Positions 53,125 to 61,634 of a DNA stretch of 64,000 bases are shown one piece after another. Both the position numbers and the translations under genes were made by a program. Source of the stretch: Bacteroidota bacterium (GTDB lineage: Bacteria; Bacteroidota; Bacteroidia; Flavobacteriales; Weeksellaceae); contig JAFDZI010000039.1 in assembly GCA_018266955.1 (NCBI GenBank), forward strand, positions 48,000-111,999. The letters run 5' to 3'. The notes beneath the pieces were generated by a model. The model ran no database searches, was not told the origin of the DNA, and saw nothing but the letters and a program-made list of their open reading frames with translations. Position 1 is the stretch's first letter; each line of letters begins with the position of its first letter.

Positions 53125-54006
53125 TTAGCTATTAACTTGTTTTTGTTTTTTTGCTTTTATTACTCCGTTCACTACTATCGCAAGAATCATTACTGCTGAA
53201 GCAATGTAAAATATTGGGCTCATCTGTTCGGATTGTCCAAAAATAAAGTACGCTAAGATAATTCCGTAGATAGGCTCTAGATTTACCGTTAGTATCAGTG
53301 TAAAGGGCGAAATGTACTTCATAAGCTGCACCGATTCTAACATAGGAAAGGCGGTGAAAACACCAGCTAGAAGAGTGATCAATCCTAAGTCTGTCCAAGA
53401 AACTTGATGGAAGTCCAATAACTGACCGGTCAATAAATAATAAATTGAAAGCAATGCCCAACCACTAAAAATCTCGTAGAAAATAATATTACCGGCACTT
53501 GTTTTTCCAAATATTTTACCATTAAGAACAGAAAAGACGGTTCCAAAAAAAGCACAAATAATACCGTAGATAATCCCTATTTTGTGCTGAAATTCTGTGT
53601 TGAAAATTAGTCCCATGCAAATGACAATTACTACTCCCATAATAACTTCAGAGAGATCTATTTTTCTTTTGAAAATTAAAGGTTCTATGATGGCAGCAAA
53701 GAGTGTAGAAAGCGAAAGGCAACTAAGGGCGATAGAAACATTGGATACTTTGATGGAAGTAAAAAAACAATACCAATGCAATGCCATAAATCCTCCAATT
53801 AAAGTAAGTTGTAAGAATAATTTTTTGGAGACTTTTAAGCTATCTTTTTTGATGAATCGAATGTATAAAAAAAGAAAAATTGCCGCAATCATCATTCTAT
53901 AGAAAACCAATGCAGATGCTTCGGCTTGAATGAGCTTTCCTAAAATAGCGGTAAAACCCCAAAGAAATACGATGAAATGCAATCTGAAAAGTGCTGTTTT
54001 GAGCAT
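53125..54006 (-). CDS. EamA/DMT-family transporter
   Basis: The 293-residue protein contains ten hydrophobic segments arranged as two EamA repeats (about 1-137 and 145-280), with the family's internal ALVFYRMMIA and TLILTVNLEPIYGIILAYF. It belongs to the drug/metabolite transporter superfamily of the inner membrane, probably exporting a small metabolite; the substrate cannot be read from the sequence. A terminator-like hairpin lies in its leader about 90 bp upstream. Confidence 0.88.
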   Translation of the reverse strand: MLKTALFRLHFIVFLWGFTAILGKLIQAEASALVFYRMMIAAIFLFLYIRFIKKDSLKVSKKLFLQLTLIGGFMALHWYCFFTSIKVSNVSIALSCLSLSTLFAAIIEPLIFKRKIDLSEVIMGVVIVICMGLIFNTEFQHKIGIIYGIICAFFGTVFSVLNGKIFGKTSAGNIIFYEIFSGWALLSIYYLLTGQLLDFHQVSWTDLGLITLLAGVFTAFPMLESVQLMKYISPFTLILTVNLEPIYGIILAYFIFGQSEQMSPIFYIASAVMILAIVVNGVIKAKKQKQVNS

Positions 54007-54357
54007 GATTTTTTTGCAAAACTACAAATCTGTTTTTCTAAAGACAATTTATTAGATCAAAATTATTCTTTTGGAATGAAAAGTTACATAAAAACCCCGA
54101 AAGTGAATCACTTCCGGGGCCTTCAAATAATAAACTATTAAAAATTAAACTAGGAAATCGAAAAAATAAGATTTATTATTTATCCTAAATCTCCAAGACA
54201 AAATTAGGGATTAATTCTCTTATTAAAAAGTTAACAACCGTTAAATAATTTATAAATATGTTTTTGATTTACAGTGATTTATTTTCAATCTATTTTCAAA
54301 ATAAAAGGTTTTTCAAAAAAATGTATCTTTAAGCGGTAAAAAAACGATAGAATAGAC
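54007..54357. other. Divergent intergenic region between EamA and acyl-CoA carboxylase genes
   Basis: This AT-rich region has no gene. Apart from the GC-rich hairpin at 54095-54119 it shows no repeat or RNA motif I recognise. Confidence 0.5.
54095..54119 (-). terminator. Orphan leftward terminator in the EamA leader
   Basis: Read leftward, CCCCGGAAGTGA/TTCACTTTCGGGG forms a long stem (one mismatch) followed by T5. It lies 89 bp upstream of the EamA start with no gene ending before it. It would either attenuate EamA transcription or end a short leftward RNA. Confidence 0.7.
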
Positions 54358-55986
54358 ATGGATATAGAATTCAACAAAAGAGAAGATCAAAATAAATTAA
54401 AATGGTCTGAAATCAATAGAATATTTAGCGAAATCAAAAAAGGCGGTGGCGAGAAAAGACTCCAGAAGCTAAGGGATGAAGGGAAAATGATCGCTAGAGA
54501 AAGAATAGAATATTTATTAGATAAAAATGCGGATTCTATAGAAATAGGAGGTTTTGCTGGCTACGAAATGTATCCTGAACATGGCGGTTGCCCTAGTGGA
54601 GGAGTAGTTGTGGTAATGGGATATGTGTCCGGAAAGCAATGTCTTGTGGTGGCCAATGATGCTTCGGTAAAAGCGGGAGCTTGGTACCCCATCACTGGGA
54701 AAAAGAATTTAAGAGCCCAAGAAATAGCCATGGAAAACCGTTTGCCTATTATTTATTTGGTGGATTCTGCCGGAGTTTATTTACCAATGCAAGACGAAAT
54801 TTTCCCAGATAAAGAACACTTTGGAAGAATCTTTAGAAACAATGCTAAAATGAGCTCTATGGGAATTGTTCAAATTTCTGCTGTTATGGGCTCTTGTGTT
54901 GCAGGGGGTGCTTATTTACCCATAATGAGCGACGAAGCCATGATTGTGGACAAAACTGGATCCATATTTTTGGCCGGAAGTTATCTTGTAAAAGCTGCAA
55001 TTGGCGAAAGTATCGATAACGAAACTTTGGGCGGTGCAACAACACATTGTTCCATTTCTGGAGTTACAGATTATAAAGCCAAAGACGATAAAGATGCTTT
55101 GGATAGGATAAAAAATATTATGAAATCCATCGGAAGTTACAACAAAGCTGGATTTGACAGGGTAGAACCAGCAATGCCTAAGGTAAAAGTGGATGATATT
55201 TTTGGTATTATGCCCGTTTCCCGAGCGGAACAATACGATACCTACGAAATTATAAAATGTCTGGTAGATCATTCTGAATTTGAAGAATATAAAGCCGATT
55301 ACGGAAAATCAATTATTTGCTGCACTGCTAGAATAGACGGTTGGTCTGTAGGAATTGTGGCCAATCAGAGGAAATTGGTGAAAAGTGGCAAAGGAGAAAT
55401 GCAATTTGGTGGTGTTATTTATTCGGACTCAGCGGATAAAGCCACACGATTTATTGCCAACTGTAACCAAAGAAAAATTCCATTGATCTTCTTGCAAGAT
55501 GTTACCGGATTTATGGTGGGCAGCAAATCCGAACACGGAGGAATCATTAAAGACGGTGCAAAAATGGTAAATGCCGTTTCAAACTCTGTGGTGCCTAAAT
55601 TTACAATTATTACCGGTAATTCTTACGGAGCAGGTAATTATGCCATGTGTGGTAAAGCGTACGATCCTCGACTGATTGTTGCTTGGCCTTGGGCAGATTT
55701 GGCCGTGATGGGCGGAGCGCAAGCAGCTAAAGTTTTGGCTCAAATCCAAGAGGCTACACTTAAAAAACAAGGAAAAAACATAACGGAAGAAGAGCATGAA
55801 GCCATACTGGAAAATATTACTAAGAAATACCAGAAGCAAACCGAAGCAACTTATGCTGCTGCAAGACTTTGGACAGATGCCATCATTAATCCTGTAGATA
55901 CCCGAAAATGGATTTCCATGGGAATAGAAGCTGCTGATCATTCACCAATTACAGAAAAATTTAATTTAGGCGTAATACAAGTGTAA
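54358..55986 (+). CDS. Acyl-CoA carboxylase carboxyltransferase subunit (methylcrotonyl-CoA-carboxylase-like)
   Basis: The 542-residue protein is a biotin-dependent carboxyltransferase. In the N-terminal half, GGCPSGGVVVVMGYVSG and MGSCVAGGAYLPIMSDEA form the acyl-CoA side. In the C-terminal half, FLQDVTGFMVGSKSEHGGIIKDGAKMV and NSYGAGNYAMCGKAYDPRL form the biotin side. The spacing and motif FPDKEHFGRIFRNNAKMSS resemble methylcrotonyl-CoA carboxylase beta more than propionyl-CoA carboxylase. No biotin-carrier subunit gene is nearby. A role in leucine or odd-chain acyl-CoA catabolism is the usual one. Confidence 0.85.
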   Translation: MDIEFNKREDQNKLKWSEINRIFSEIKKGGGEKRLQKLRDEGKMIARERIEYLLDKNADSIEIGGFAGYEMYPEHGGCPSGGVVVVMGYVSGKQCLVVANDASVKAGAWYPITGKKNLRAQEIAMENRLPIIYLVDSAGVYLPMQDEIFPDKEHFGRIFRNNAKMSSMGIVQISAVMGSCVAGGAYLPIMSDEAMIVDKTGSIFLAGSYLVKAAIGESIDNETLGGATTHCSISGVTDYKAKDDKDALDRIKNIMKSIGSYNKAGFDRVEPAMPKVKVDDIFGIMPVSRAEQYDTYEIIKCLVDHSEFEEYKADYGKSIICCTARIDGWSVGIVANQRKLVKSGKGEMQFGGVIYSDSADKATRFIANCNQRKIPLIFLQDVTGFMVGSKSEHGGIIKDGAKMVNAVSNSVVPKFTIITGNSYGAGNYAMCGKAYDPRLIVAWPWADLAVMGGAQAAKVLAQIQEATLKKQGKNITEEEHEAILENITKKYQKQTEATYAAARLWTDAIINPVDTRKWISMGIEAADHSPITEKFNLGVIQV

Positions 55987-56121
55987 TTTTTTTGATATTT
56001 TAATCCTACTTCTTTGCTTTTCAGGAAAATACCTGCAGTTCGTGTGGATAGATTTTGTTAAATTTGGTTTAATTTAGGTACAACGATATTAAATTGAATT
56101 AACCTCTAAAACACAAAGGAT

Positions 56122-56742
56122 ATGAAAAATGTAATCGTACTGGTATTGATGTGCATACTTCAAAGTACCCATGCGCAATGTTTTATCACTGGAAATTCTA
56201 CACTTTTTGTTGGTCAGGAGACCAATTATGTAGTGGATGAAATTGCACAATGTAAAGATTGCTATCAATGGACCATAGGAAATGGAGAAGAAGTTATTTT
56301 TACCTCCGTCAAGAATGTGAATAACATTCAACTGAAAGGGTTGAAAGTAGGGAGGGTTAATTTATCACTCTCTATGTTTACCCATCATGGTTTAGTGCAA
56401 TGCAGTAAAAGTATTGATGTGATTGATAAAAACACTCCATTAGGGACTTCCTCTACTTCAGCACCCATTAATTGTGATGTAGATGTTAGCGACTTTAAAG
56501 AATTAAGGTATTCGGATACGCAAATTATTTTCGTGCCGAATCTTTCACAAAAAAAATTCGCTTACCAATGGTTGGCAACCTACCAATCGGGTGCTGAGCA
56601 ACAGGTAGATGATAAGTCGCCTGTCTTGGAATGTACTTCTGCTGACCCCATTGTGGAAGTGAAACTAAGAATTAATTCTACCGTTTGCACCAGAAAATTC
56701 TCCAAAACCTATCCTGAAAGTTTTTGGAAAGCTTTGAAATAG
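56122..56742 (+). CDS. Secreted PKD-like protein of unknown function
   Basis: The 206-residue protein starts with a signal peptide (MKNVIVLVLMCILQSTHAQ). The mature part has two beta-rich segments with YQWTIGNGEE (about 48-57) and FAYQWLATYQSG. The Trp/Gly pattern recalls PKD/Ig-like domains of flavobacterial secreted proteins. Several cysteines could pair. There is no C-terminal sorting domain. It stands alone between the carboxylase and the restriction locus. Confidence 0.65.
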   Translation: MKNVIVLVLMCILQSTHAQCFITGNSTLFVGQETNYVVDEIAQCKDCYQWTIGNGEEVIFTSVKNVNNIQLKGLKVGRVNLSLSMFTHHGLVQCSKSIDVIDKNTPLGTSSTSAPINCDVDVSDFKELRYSDTQIIFVPNLSQKKFAYQWLATYQSGAEQQVDDKSPVLECTSADPIVEVKLRINSTVCTRKFSKTYPESFWKALK

Positions 56743-56811
56743 TGCGAAAGACAAAAAAAGCATAATAAATAAATACCCTATATTTTATATATTTGGGTAT
56801 TTATTTTTTTA

Positions 56812-58692
56812 ATGACAACACAACAATACCTTGCCAATATCAACCAACGCTACCTTTTGGGTAATGCAACCGAACATACTTTTCGTGGTGACTTACAAAA
56901 TTTGTTAGAAGCATTAATACCTGAAATCAGAGCGACCAACGAACCGAAAAGACAGAGTTGCGGTGCACCCGATTATATCCTAACCAAAAAAGACATTCCC
57001 GTTGGATTTATTGAAGCTAAAGACATTGGTGATAAAGATCTTGACGGAGCAAAGAAAACAGGAAACAAAGAACAATTTGACCGTTACAAAGCTTCGTTAA
57101 ACAATTTGATTTTTACAGATTATTTGAGTTTTCATCTGTATCGAGATGGAGAGTTGATTAGCAAAATTGCAATTGGTGAGGTTACAGAAAAAGGAATTAA
57201 ACCGTTACCCGAGAATTTTGTAACTTTTGAAAATCTCATCAAAGATTTCTGCACCCACATTGGACAAACCATAAAAAGTTCAAAAAAATTGGCCGAAATG
57301 ATGGCAGGTAAAGCTCGTTTGTTGTCTGATGTAATTGAAAAAGCGTTGACAAGTGATGAAGTAAACCAAGAAAATTCTACGCTGAAAGAGCAAATGAACG
57401 CTTTCAAGGAAATCTTAATTCACGACATCACACCAAAAGCATTTGCCGATGTGTATGCACAAACCATTGCTTACGGTATGTTTGCTGCTCGTTTGCACGA
57501 CCCTTCGTTGCCTACTTTTAGCAGACAGGAAGCAGCAGAATTGATTCCGAAATCAAACCCGTTTTTACGAAAATTGTTTGGCTACATTGCAGGACCCGAT
57601 ATTGACGACCGCATCAAATGGATTGTCGATAGTTTGGTAGATATTTTCTTAGCTTGTAATGTGGAAGAAATCTTGAAAAACTATGGGAAATCTACCAAAA
57701 TGGAAGACCCAATCATCCATTTTTACGAAACTTTCCTAAGCGAATACGATCCAAATTTGCGCAAAGCTCGTGGCGTTTGGTACACTCCGCAACCTGTGGT
57801 GAATTTCATTGTTCGAGCTGTCGATGAAATTCTTAAAACGGAATTTAATTTACCTCAAGGGTTGGCAGATACCAGTAAAACAAAAATCAAAGTGGATGTT
57901 CTAGGTAAAAAAGTGGAACAAGAAGTACACAAAGTGCAAATCCTCGACCCAGCCACCGGAACAGGAACTTTCTTGGCAGAGGTAGTCAAACACATTCATA
58001 AAAAATTTCAAGGACAGCAAGGCATTTGGAGCAATTATGTGGAAAATCATTTGATTCCTCGATTGAATGGTTTTGAATTGCTAATGGCAAGTTATGCCAT
58101 GGCGCACTTGAAATTGGATTTGTTGTTGAAAGAAACCGGCTATGCTTCGACAGGCTCAGCAGCCTCCAATAATCGCTTACGAGTATATCTAACCAACAGT
58201 TTAGAAGAACATCACCCAGATACCGGGACCTTATTTGCCAATTGGTTAAGCACCGAAGCCAACGAAGCCAACCATATCAAACGAGATACGCCCGTGATGT
58301 GCGTGATTGGAAATCCACCGTATAGCGTAAGTAGCTCTAACAAAGGAGAATGGATAGAAAGTTTAACTTCGGATTACAAAAAGGATTTAAAAGAACGAAA
58401 CATACAACCACTTTCGGATGATTACATTAAATTTATCCGTTTTGGGCAACATTTTATAGAGAAAAATGGGAGTGGAATTTTAGCCTATATTTCCAACAAC
58501 AGTTTCATTGATGGATTGATACACCGTAAAATGCGGGAAGAATTGATGAAAACTTTTGACAAAATTTATATTATAGATTTACACGGCAACGCCAAAAAGA
58601 AAGAAACCGCACCGGACGGAAGTGCAGACCAAAATGTATTTGACATCATGCAAGGAGTGAGTATCAATCTATTTGTGAAGAAGAAAAACTAA
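56812..58692 (+). CDS. Type ISP/IIG restriction-modification enzyme, N-terminal part (nuclease + methyltransferase)
   Basis: The 626-residue protein has an N-terminal PD-(D/E)XK nuclease (Asp54 in GAPDYIL, E68-A-K70 in GFIEAKDIG). A helical coupler (about 150-330) follows, then an adenine methyltransferase with motif I LDPATGTGTF (about 379-388) and motif IV GNPPYS (about 500-505). Single-chain relatives run to about 1000 residues and continue into a target-recognition domain. Here the chain stops after GVSINLFVKKKN, and the remainder is encoded 1.06 kb downstream, after a DUF1016 gene. The two parts may associate as subunits; this is inference. Confidence 0.88.
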   Translation: MTTQQYLANINQRYLLGNATEHTFRGDLQNLLEALIPEIRATNEPKRQSCGAPDYILTKKDIPVGFIEAKDIGDKDLDGAKKTGNKEQFDRYKASLNNLIFTDYLSFHLYRDGELISKIAIGEVTEKGIKPLPENFVTFENLIKDFCTHIGQTIKSSKKLAEMMAGKARLLSDVIEKALTSDEVNQENSTLKEQMNAFKEILIHDITPKAFADVYAQTIAYGMFAARLHDPSLPTFSRQEAAELIPKSNPFLRKLFGYIAGPDIDDRIKWIVDSLVDIFLACNVEEILKNYGKSTKMEDPIIHFYETFLSEYDPNLRKARGVWYTPQPVVNFIVRAVDEILKTEFNLPQGLADTSKTKIKVDVLGKKVEQEVHKVQILDPATGTGTFLAEVVKHIHKKFQGQQGIWSNYVENHLIPRLNGFELLMASYAMAHLKLDLLLKETGYASTGSAASNNRLRVYLTNSLEEHHPDTGTLFANWLSTEANEANHIKRDTPVMCVIGNPPYSVSSSNKGEWIESLTSDYKKDLKERNIQPLSDDYIKFIRFGQHFIEKNGSGILAYISNNSFIDGLIHRKMREELMKTFDKIYIIDLHGNAKKKETAPDGSADQNVFDIMQGVSINLFVKKKN

Positions 58693-58696
58693 AACA

Positions 58697-58712
58697 GGGT
58701 CGAATTCGACCC
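58697..58712. repeat. Perfect 16-bp palindrome at the split point
   Basis: GGGTCGAATTCGACCC lies 4 bp after the stop of the methyltransferase half and 24 bp before the DUF1016 start. It contains an EcoRI-type GAATTC core. It could be a hairpin attenuator or the mark of the DUF1016 insertion. Confidence 0.8.
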
Positions 58713-58736
58713 CTTTGAAATGAAAAAACTAAAACC

Positions 58737-59762
58737 ATGAACTACCTATTAGAAATAAAGCAAATTCTTGCCCAAGCTCGCCAAAAAGCGTACTCGGCTA
58801 TCAATTCAGCAATGGTGGAAGCCTACTGGAATATTGGCAAACGAATAGTTGAAGAAGAGCAAAACGGAGCAGACAGAGCAGAATACGGCAAACAAATTAT
58901 TCAAACCATTTCTGAAGAATTGTCACAGGAGTTTGGAAAAGGATTTGGGCCTAGAACGATTTGGAATATACGCCAGTTTTATTCTTATTTCCCAGAATAT
59001 GAGATTATGAAAACACTGTTTTCACAATTGTCATGGTCTCATTTTCAACGAGTTTTAAAAGTTTCTAATGAAAAAGCAAGAATGTATTACCTCAAAGAGG
59101 CAGCTGAGAATATGTGGTCTGTTAGAACTTTAGATCGCAATATTTCTACACTTTATTATGACCGTTTACTTGCTTCTTCGGATAAAGAAGTGGTACAAAA
59201 CGAAATGCTGGAAAAGACAGAAAAAACACAGCTAAATCCATTTGATTTTATAAAAAATCCAACGGTATTGGAATTTCTGAATTTGCCAACCAATAAATCT
59301 TACACCGAAGCCGAATTGGAAAAAGCGCTGATTGATAATTTACAAGCGTTTATTTTAGAATTAGGAAAAGGATTTGCGTTTGTAGCTCGACAAGAATATA
59401 TTCGCACAGAAACTTCCGACTTTTACATCGACTTGGTATTTTACAACTACATCTTAAAATGTTTTGTAATTGTGGAATTGAAGACCAATAAATTAACCCA
59501 CCAAGACATTGGACAATTGGATATGTATGTACGCATGTATGACGATTTGAAACGGCAAGCAGATGACAACCCTACGATTGGTTTGTTGCTGTGTACAGAA
59601 ACCGATGGTGTGGTTGCAAAATATTCGGTGTTGAATGAAAACAAACAACTTTTTGCAAGCAAATACATGAAATTCCTTCCTACCGAGGAAGAACTCATCC
59701 GAGAAATAGAACAACAAAAAATGTTTTTTGAAAACCAACATAAAAGCAACCAACATGGCTAA
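58737..59762 (+). CDS. DUF1016 (YhcG-like) PD-(D/E)XK protein inserted in the restriction enzyme gene
   Basis: The 341-residue protein has the DUF1016 N-terminal domain (about 5-130, with GKGFGPRTIWNIRQFY and LSWSHFQRVLKV). The C-terminal nuclease-like domain contains FYIDLVFYN (Asp) and FVIVELKTNK (E-x-K). It is the second DUF1016 gene of the window, related to 15131-16189 but without the palindromic insertion. It sits between the two halves of one restriction enzyme. Its stop overlaps the start of the second half by 8 bp (ATGGCTAA), so the halves remain one translationally coupled operon. Confidence 0.88.
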   Translation: MNYLLEIKQILAQARQKAYSAINSAMVEAYWNIGKRIVEEEQNGADRAEYGKQIIQTISEELSQEFGKGFGPRTIWNIRQFYSYFPEYEIMKTLFSQLSWSHFQRVLKVSNEKARMYYLKEAAENMWSVRTLDRNISTLYYDRLLASSDKEVVQNEMLEKTEKTQLNPFDFIKNPTVLEFLNLPTNKSYTEAELEKALIDNLQAFILELGKGFAFVARQEYIRTETSDFYIDLVFYNYILKCFVIVELKTNKLTHQDIGQLDMYVRMYDDLKRQADDNPTIGLLLCTETDGVVAKYSVLNENKQLFASKYMKFLPTEEELIREIEQQKMFFENQHKSNQHG

Positions 59763-61539
59763 AAAACCAGCACAAATATTCCACTTTGACCTTTACGGAA
59801 AACGAGAAGATAAATACAATTTCTTAGATGAAAACTCGATAACCTCCATTGATTGGATAGAGCTAAAACCCGAAGCTCCAAATTTTTTCTTTGTCAATAA
59901 AAATTTTGACGGACAAGAGGAATATGAGAAAGGGTTTAAAGTGGATGAGTTGTTTCCAATTAATACAAGTGGTATAAAAACACATGATGACAATAATTTA
60001 GTCTCTTTTAGTCCTTTTTCAGAGAAAAATCAAAAGTATGACTATCGTCCATTTGATAAGAGAAATATATTTTTTGATTTATCGAAGGTGGTTAGGCCAA
60101 GAATATCAGTAATGAAACATTTCCTAGAAAAAGAAAATTTAGGTTTAATTACTTGCAGACAACAAAGCGCTTTTGATTTTCAGCATGTTTTTATTACAAA
60201 AATTATTTCCGATATGTGTTCTGTCTCATCGCAAACGAAAGAAACAGGATATATCTTCCCCCTCTACCTCTATCCCGACAATTCGTCCACCTTATTAGAA
60301 GAAGAAAAAACAGAACGCGTTCCTAATTTTAATATGGAAATTGTAAAGCAAATTGAAGAAAATTTGGATTTACAATTTGTTCCGGAAAAATTCCCCTCCT
60401 CCGGAGGGGTGTCCGCTTGTGGCGGACGGGGTGGTTCCTTCCCCTCCTTTGGAGGGGTGGCTGAAAGCCGGGGTGGTTCTTTCCACTCCATTGGAGATAT
60501 GTCACAGAGCCGAAGTGGTAGAAACACCAGAAACTATATGTCCTTGCCCTACAACCCTGAGCTCAAAGATAGAGCAAAGGCGCTTCGAAAAGCTGGCAAT
60601 TTGGCTGAGGTCTTATTTTGGAATCAAGTAAAGAATAAACAATTCAAAGGGCTGGATTTTGACAGGCAAAAAATAATAGGAAACTATATTGTGGATTTTT
60701 ATTGTGCTAATTGCAATGTTGTGGTAGAAATAGATGGAAGCAGTCACGATAATAAACAAGAATATGATGCAGCAAGAGATGCCTTTTTGGAATCGTTAGG
60801 ACTAACCATCATACACATTCCAGTAACCGATGTGATGAAAAGAATGGGGGCGGTGATGGATATGCTGGAGCAGCATCCGGTATTTTTACCACTCTGCACC
60901 ACGGGGCAAGAGAATTTACCACCTGGAGTTTTACCACCCCGCCCGCTTGTGGCGGGCACCCCTCCAGAGGAGGGGAATTTACCAGCAGACACTGTTGGTT
61001 CTACTGCAAATGAGGGGAATTTTACACCGATAGATGTTTTAGACTACATCTATGCCGTCTTACATTCGCCAACTTATAGAGAAAAATACAAAGAGTTTCT
61101 AAAAATAGACTTTCCGAGAGTGCCCTATCCAAAATTGGGAACATTTATGAAATTAGTGGAATTGGGTCGTCAGCTTCGTGAAATTCATTTGTTGGAAAGT
61201 CCGGTAGTAGAAAACTACATCACCCAATATCCCGAAGATGGAAATAATGTTGTAACGAAGCCTCGCTTCATAAGTTCCCCTCCTCCGGAGGGGTGTCCGC
61301 CACAAGCGGACGGGGTGGTCGGAAATGTGTATATCAACGAAACCCAATATTTTGCAAATGTTCCCGAGGTAGCTTGGAATTTCTACATCGGTGGTTATCA
61401 ACCTGCCCAAAAATGGCTCAAAGACCGCAAAGACCGAACTTTGGAATTTGAGGACATTTTACATTATCAAAAAATTATTGTGGCTATTTCAGAAACCAAT
61501 CGGTTGATGAAGGCGATTGATGAAATTCAGTTAATTTAA
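59755..61539 (+). CDS. Type ISP/IIG enzyme, target-recognition part carrying an in-frame DUF559 endonuclease module and REP-like repeats
   Basis: From ATG 59755 the protein has 594 residues. Residues 1-180 (QIFHFDLYGKREDKYNFLDE at the start) continue the enzyme split upstream, and about 425-594 (DVLDYIYAVLHSPTYREKYK, FYIGGYQPAQKWLKDRK) are its C-terminal specificity region. Between them lie a Gly/Ser-rich stretch coded by hairpin repeats (about 213-255) and a complete DUF559 domain from an internal ATG at 60538 (about 262-380). Its nuclease residues are Asp in YIVDFYC and E-x-D in VVEIDGSSHD. Another hairpin-coded patch (SSPPPEGCPPQADGVV) interrupts the C-terminal part. Whether the chimera still recognises DNA is unknown. 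Confidence 0.82.
   Translation: MAKKPAQIFHFDLYGKREDKYNFLDENSITSIDWIELKPEAPNFFFVNKNFDGQEEYEKGFKVDELFPINTSGIKTHDDNNLVSFSPFSEKNQKYDYRPFDKRNIFFDLSKVVRPRISVMKHFLEKENLGLITCRQQSAFDFQHVFITKIISDMCSVSSQTKETGYIFPLYLYPDNSSTLLEEEKTERVPNFNMEIVKQIEENLDLQFVPEKFPSSGGVSACGGRGGSFPSFGGVAESRGGSFHSIGDMSQSRSGRNTRNYMSLPYNPELKDRAKALRKAGNLAEVLFWNQVKNKQFKGLDFDRQKIIGNYIVDFYCANCNVVVEIDGSSHDNKQEYDAARDAFLESLGLTIIHIPVTDVMKRMGAVMDMLEQHPVFLPLCTTGQENLPPGVLPPRPLVAGTPPEEGNLPADTVGSTANEGNFTPIDVLDYIYAVLHSPTYREKYKEFLKIDFPRVPYPKLGTFMKLVELGRQLREIHLLESPVVENYITQYPEDGNNVVTKPRFISSPPPEGCPPQADGVVGNVYINETQYFANVPEVAWNFYIGGYQPAQKWLKDRKDRTLEFEDILHYQKIIVAISETNRLMKAIDEIQLI
60391..60520 (+). repeat. Three tandem REP-like double hairpins (left flank of the DUF559 module)
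   Basis: Unit 1 has stems CCCCTCC/GGAGGGG (60393-60409) and GTCCGC/GCGGAC (60411-60427) and ends GGGGTGG. Unit 2 has CCCCTCC/GGAGGGG (60441-60457) and GGCT/AGCC (60459-60469). Unit 3 (60483 on) is degenerate. All are translated in frame. Confidence 0.88.
60933..60977 (-). repeat. Inverted REP-like double hairpin (right flank of the DUF559 module)
   Basis: Stems GCCCGC/GCGGGC (60941-60957) and CCCCTCC/GGAGGGG (60959-60975) are in the order opposite to the left units, so this copy is on the other strand. The frame stays open. Confidence 0.88.
61275..61319 (+). repeat. Fourth REP-like double hairpin inside the C-terminal region
   Basis: CCCCTCC/GGAGGGG (61277-61293) and GTCCGC/GCGGAC (61295-61311) are in the left-unit orientation. 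The copy matches unit 1 except that the inner loop is CACAA instead of TTGTG, i.e. the inner hairpin is inverted. It encodes SSPPPEGCPPQADGVV. Confidence 0.88.
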
Positions 61540-61634
61540 TAAAGAGCATTATGCTGTCCAATGATGTCGGAAAATCTCTATGTAACCAGTTTAGTCCTAT
61601 AAAAACATTGAAGAAAATAAATAACTACCTATTC

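Larger units (their letters stand above)
60391..60977 (+). mobile_element. Putative REP-DUF559 cassette inserted in frame
   Basis: A DUF559 open frame (60538 to about 60890) has REP-like hairpins on both sides, the right-hand copy (60933-60977) inverted relative to the left. The whole block is absent from what I know of the host enzyme family. A self-mobilising unit is inference; no target duplication is evident. Confidence 0.5.

Noticed and set aside
60353..60631. Alternative-frame proteins through the REP-like repeats
   Set aside because: The palindromic GC-rich repeats stay open in several frames; only the frame joining both sides of the restriction protein is supported.
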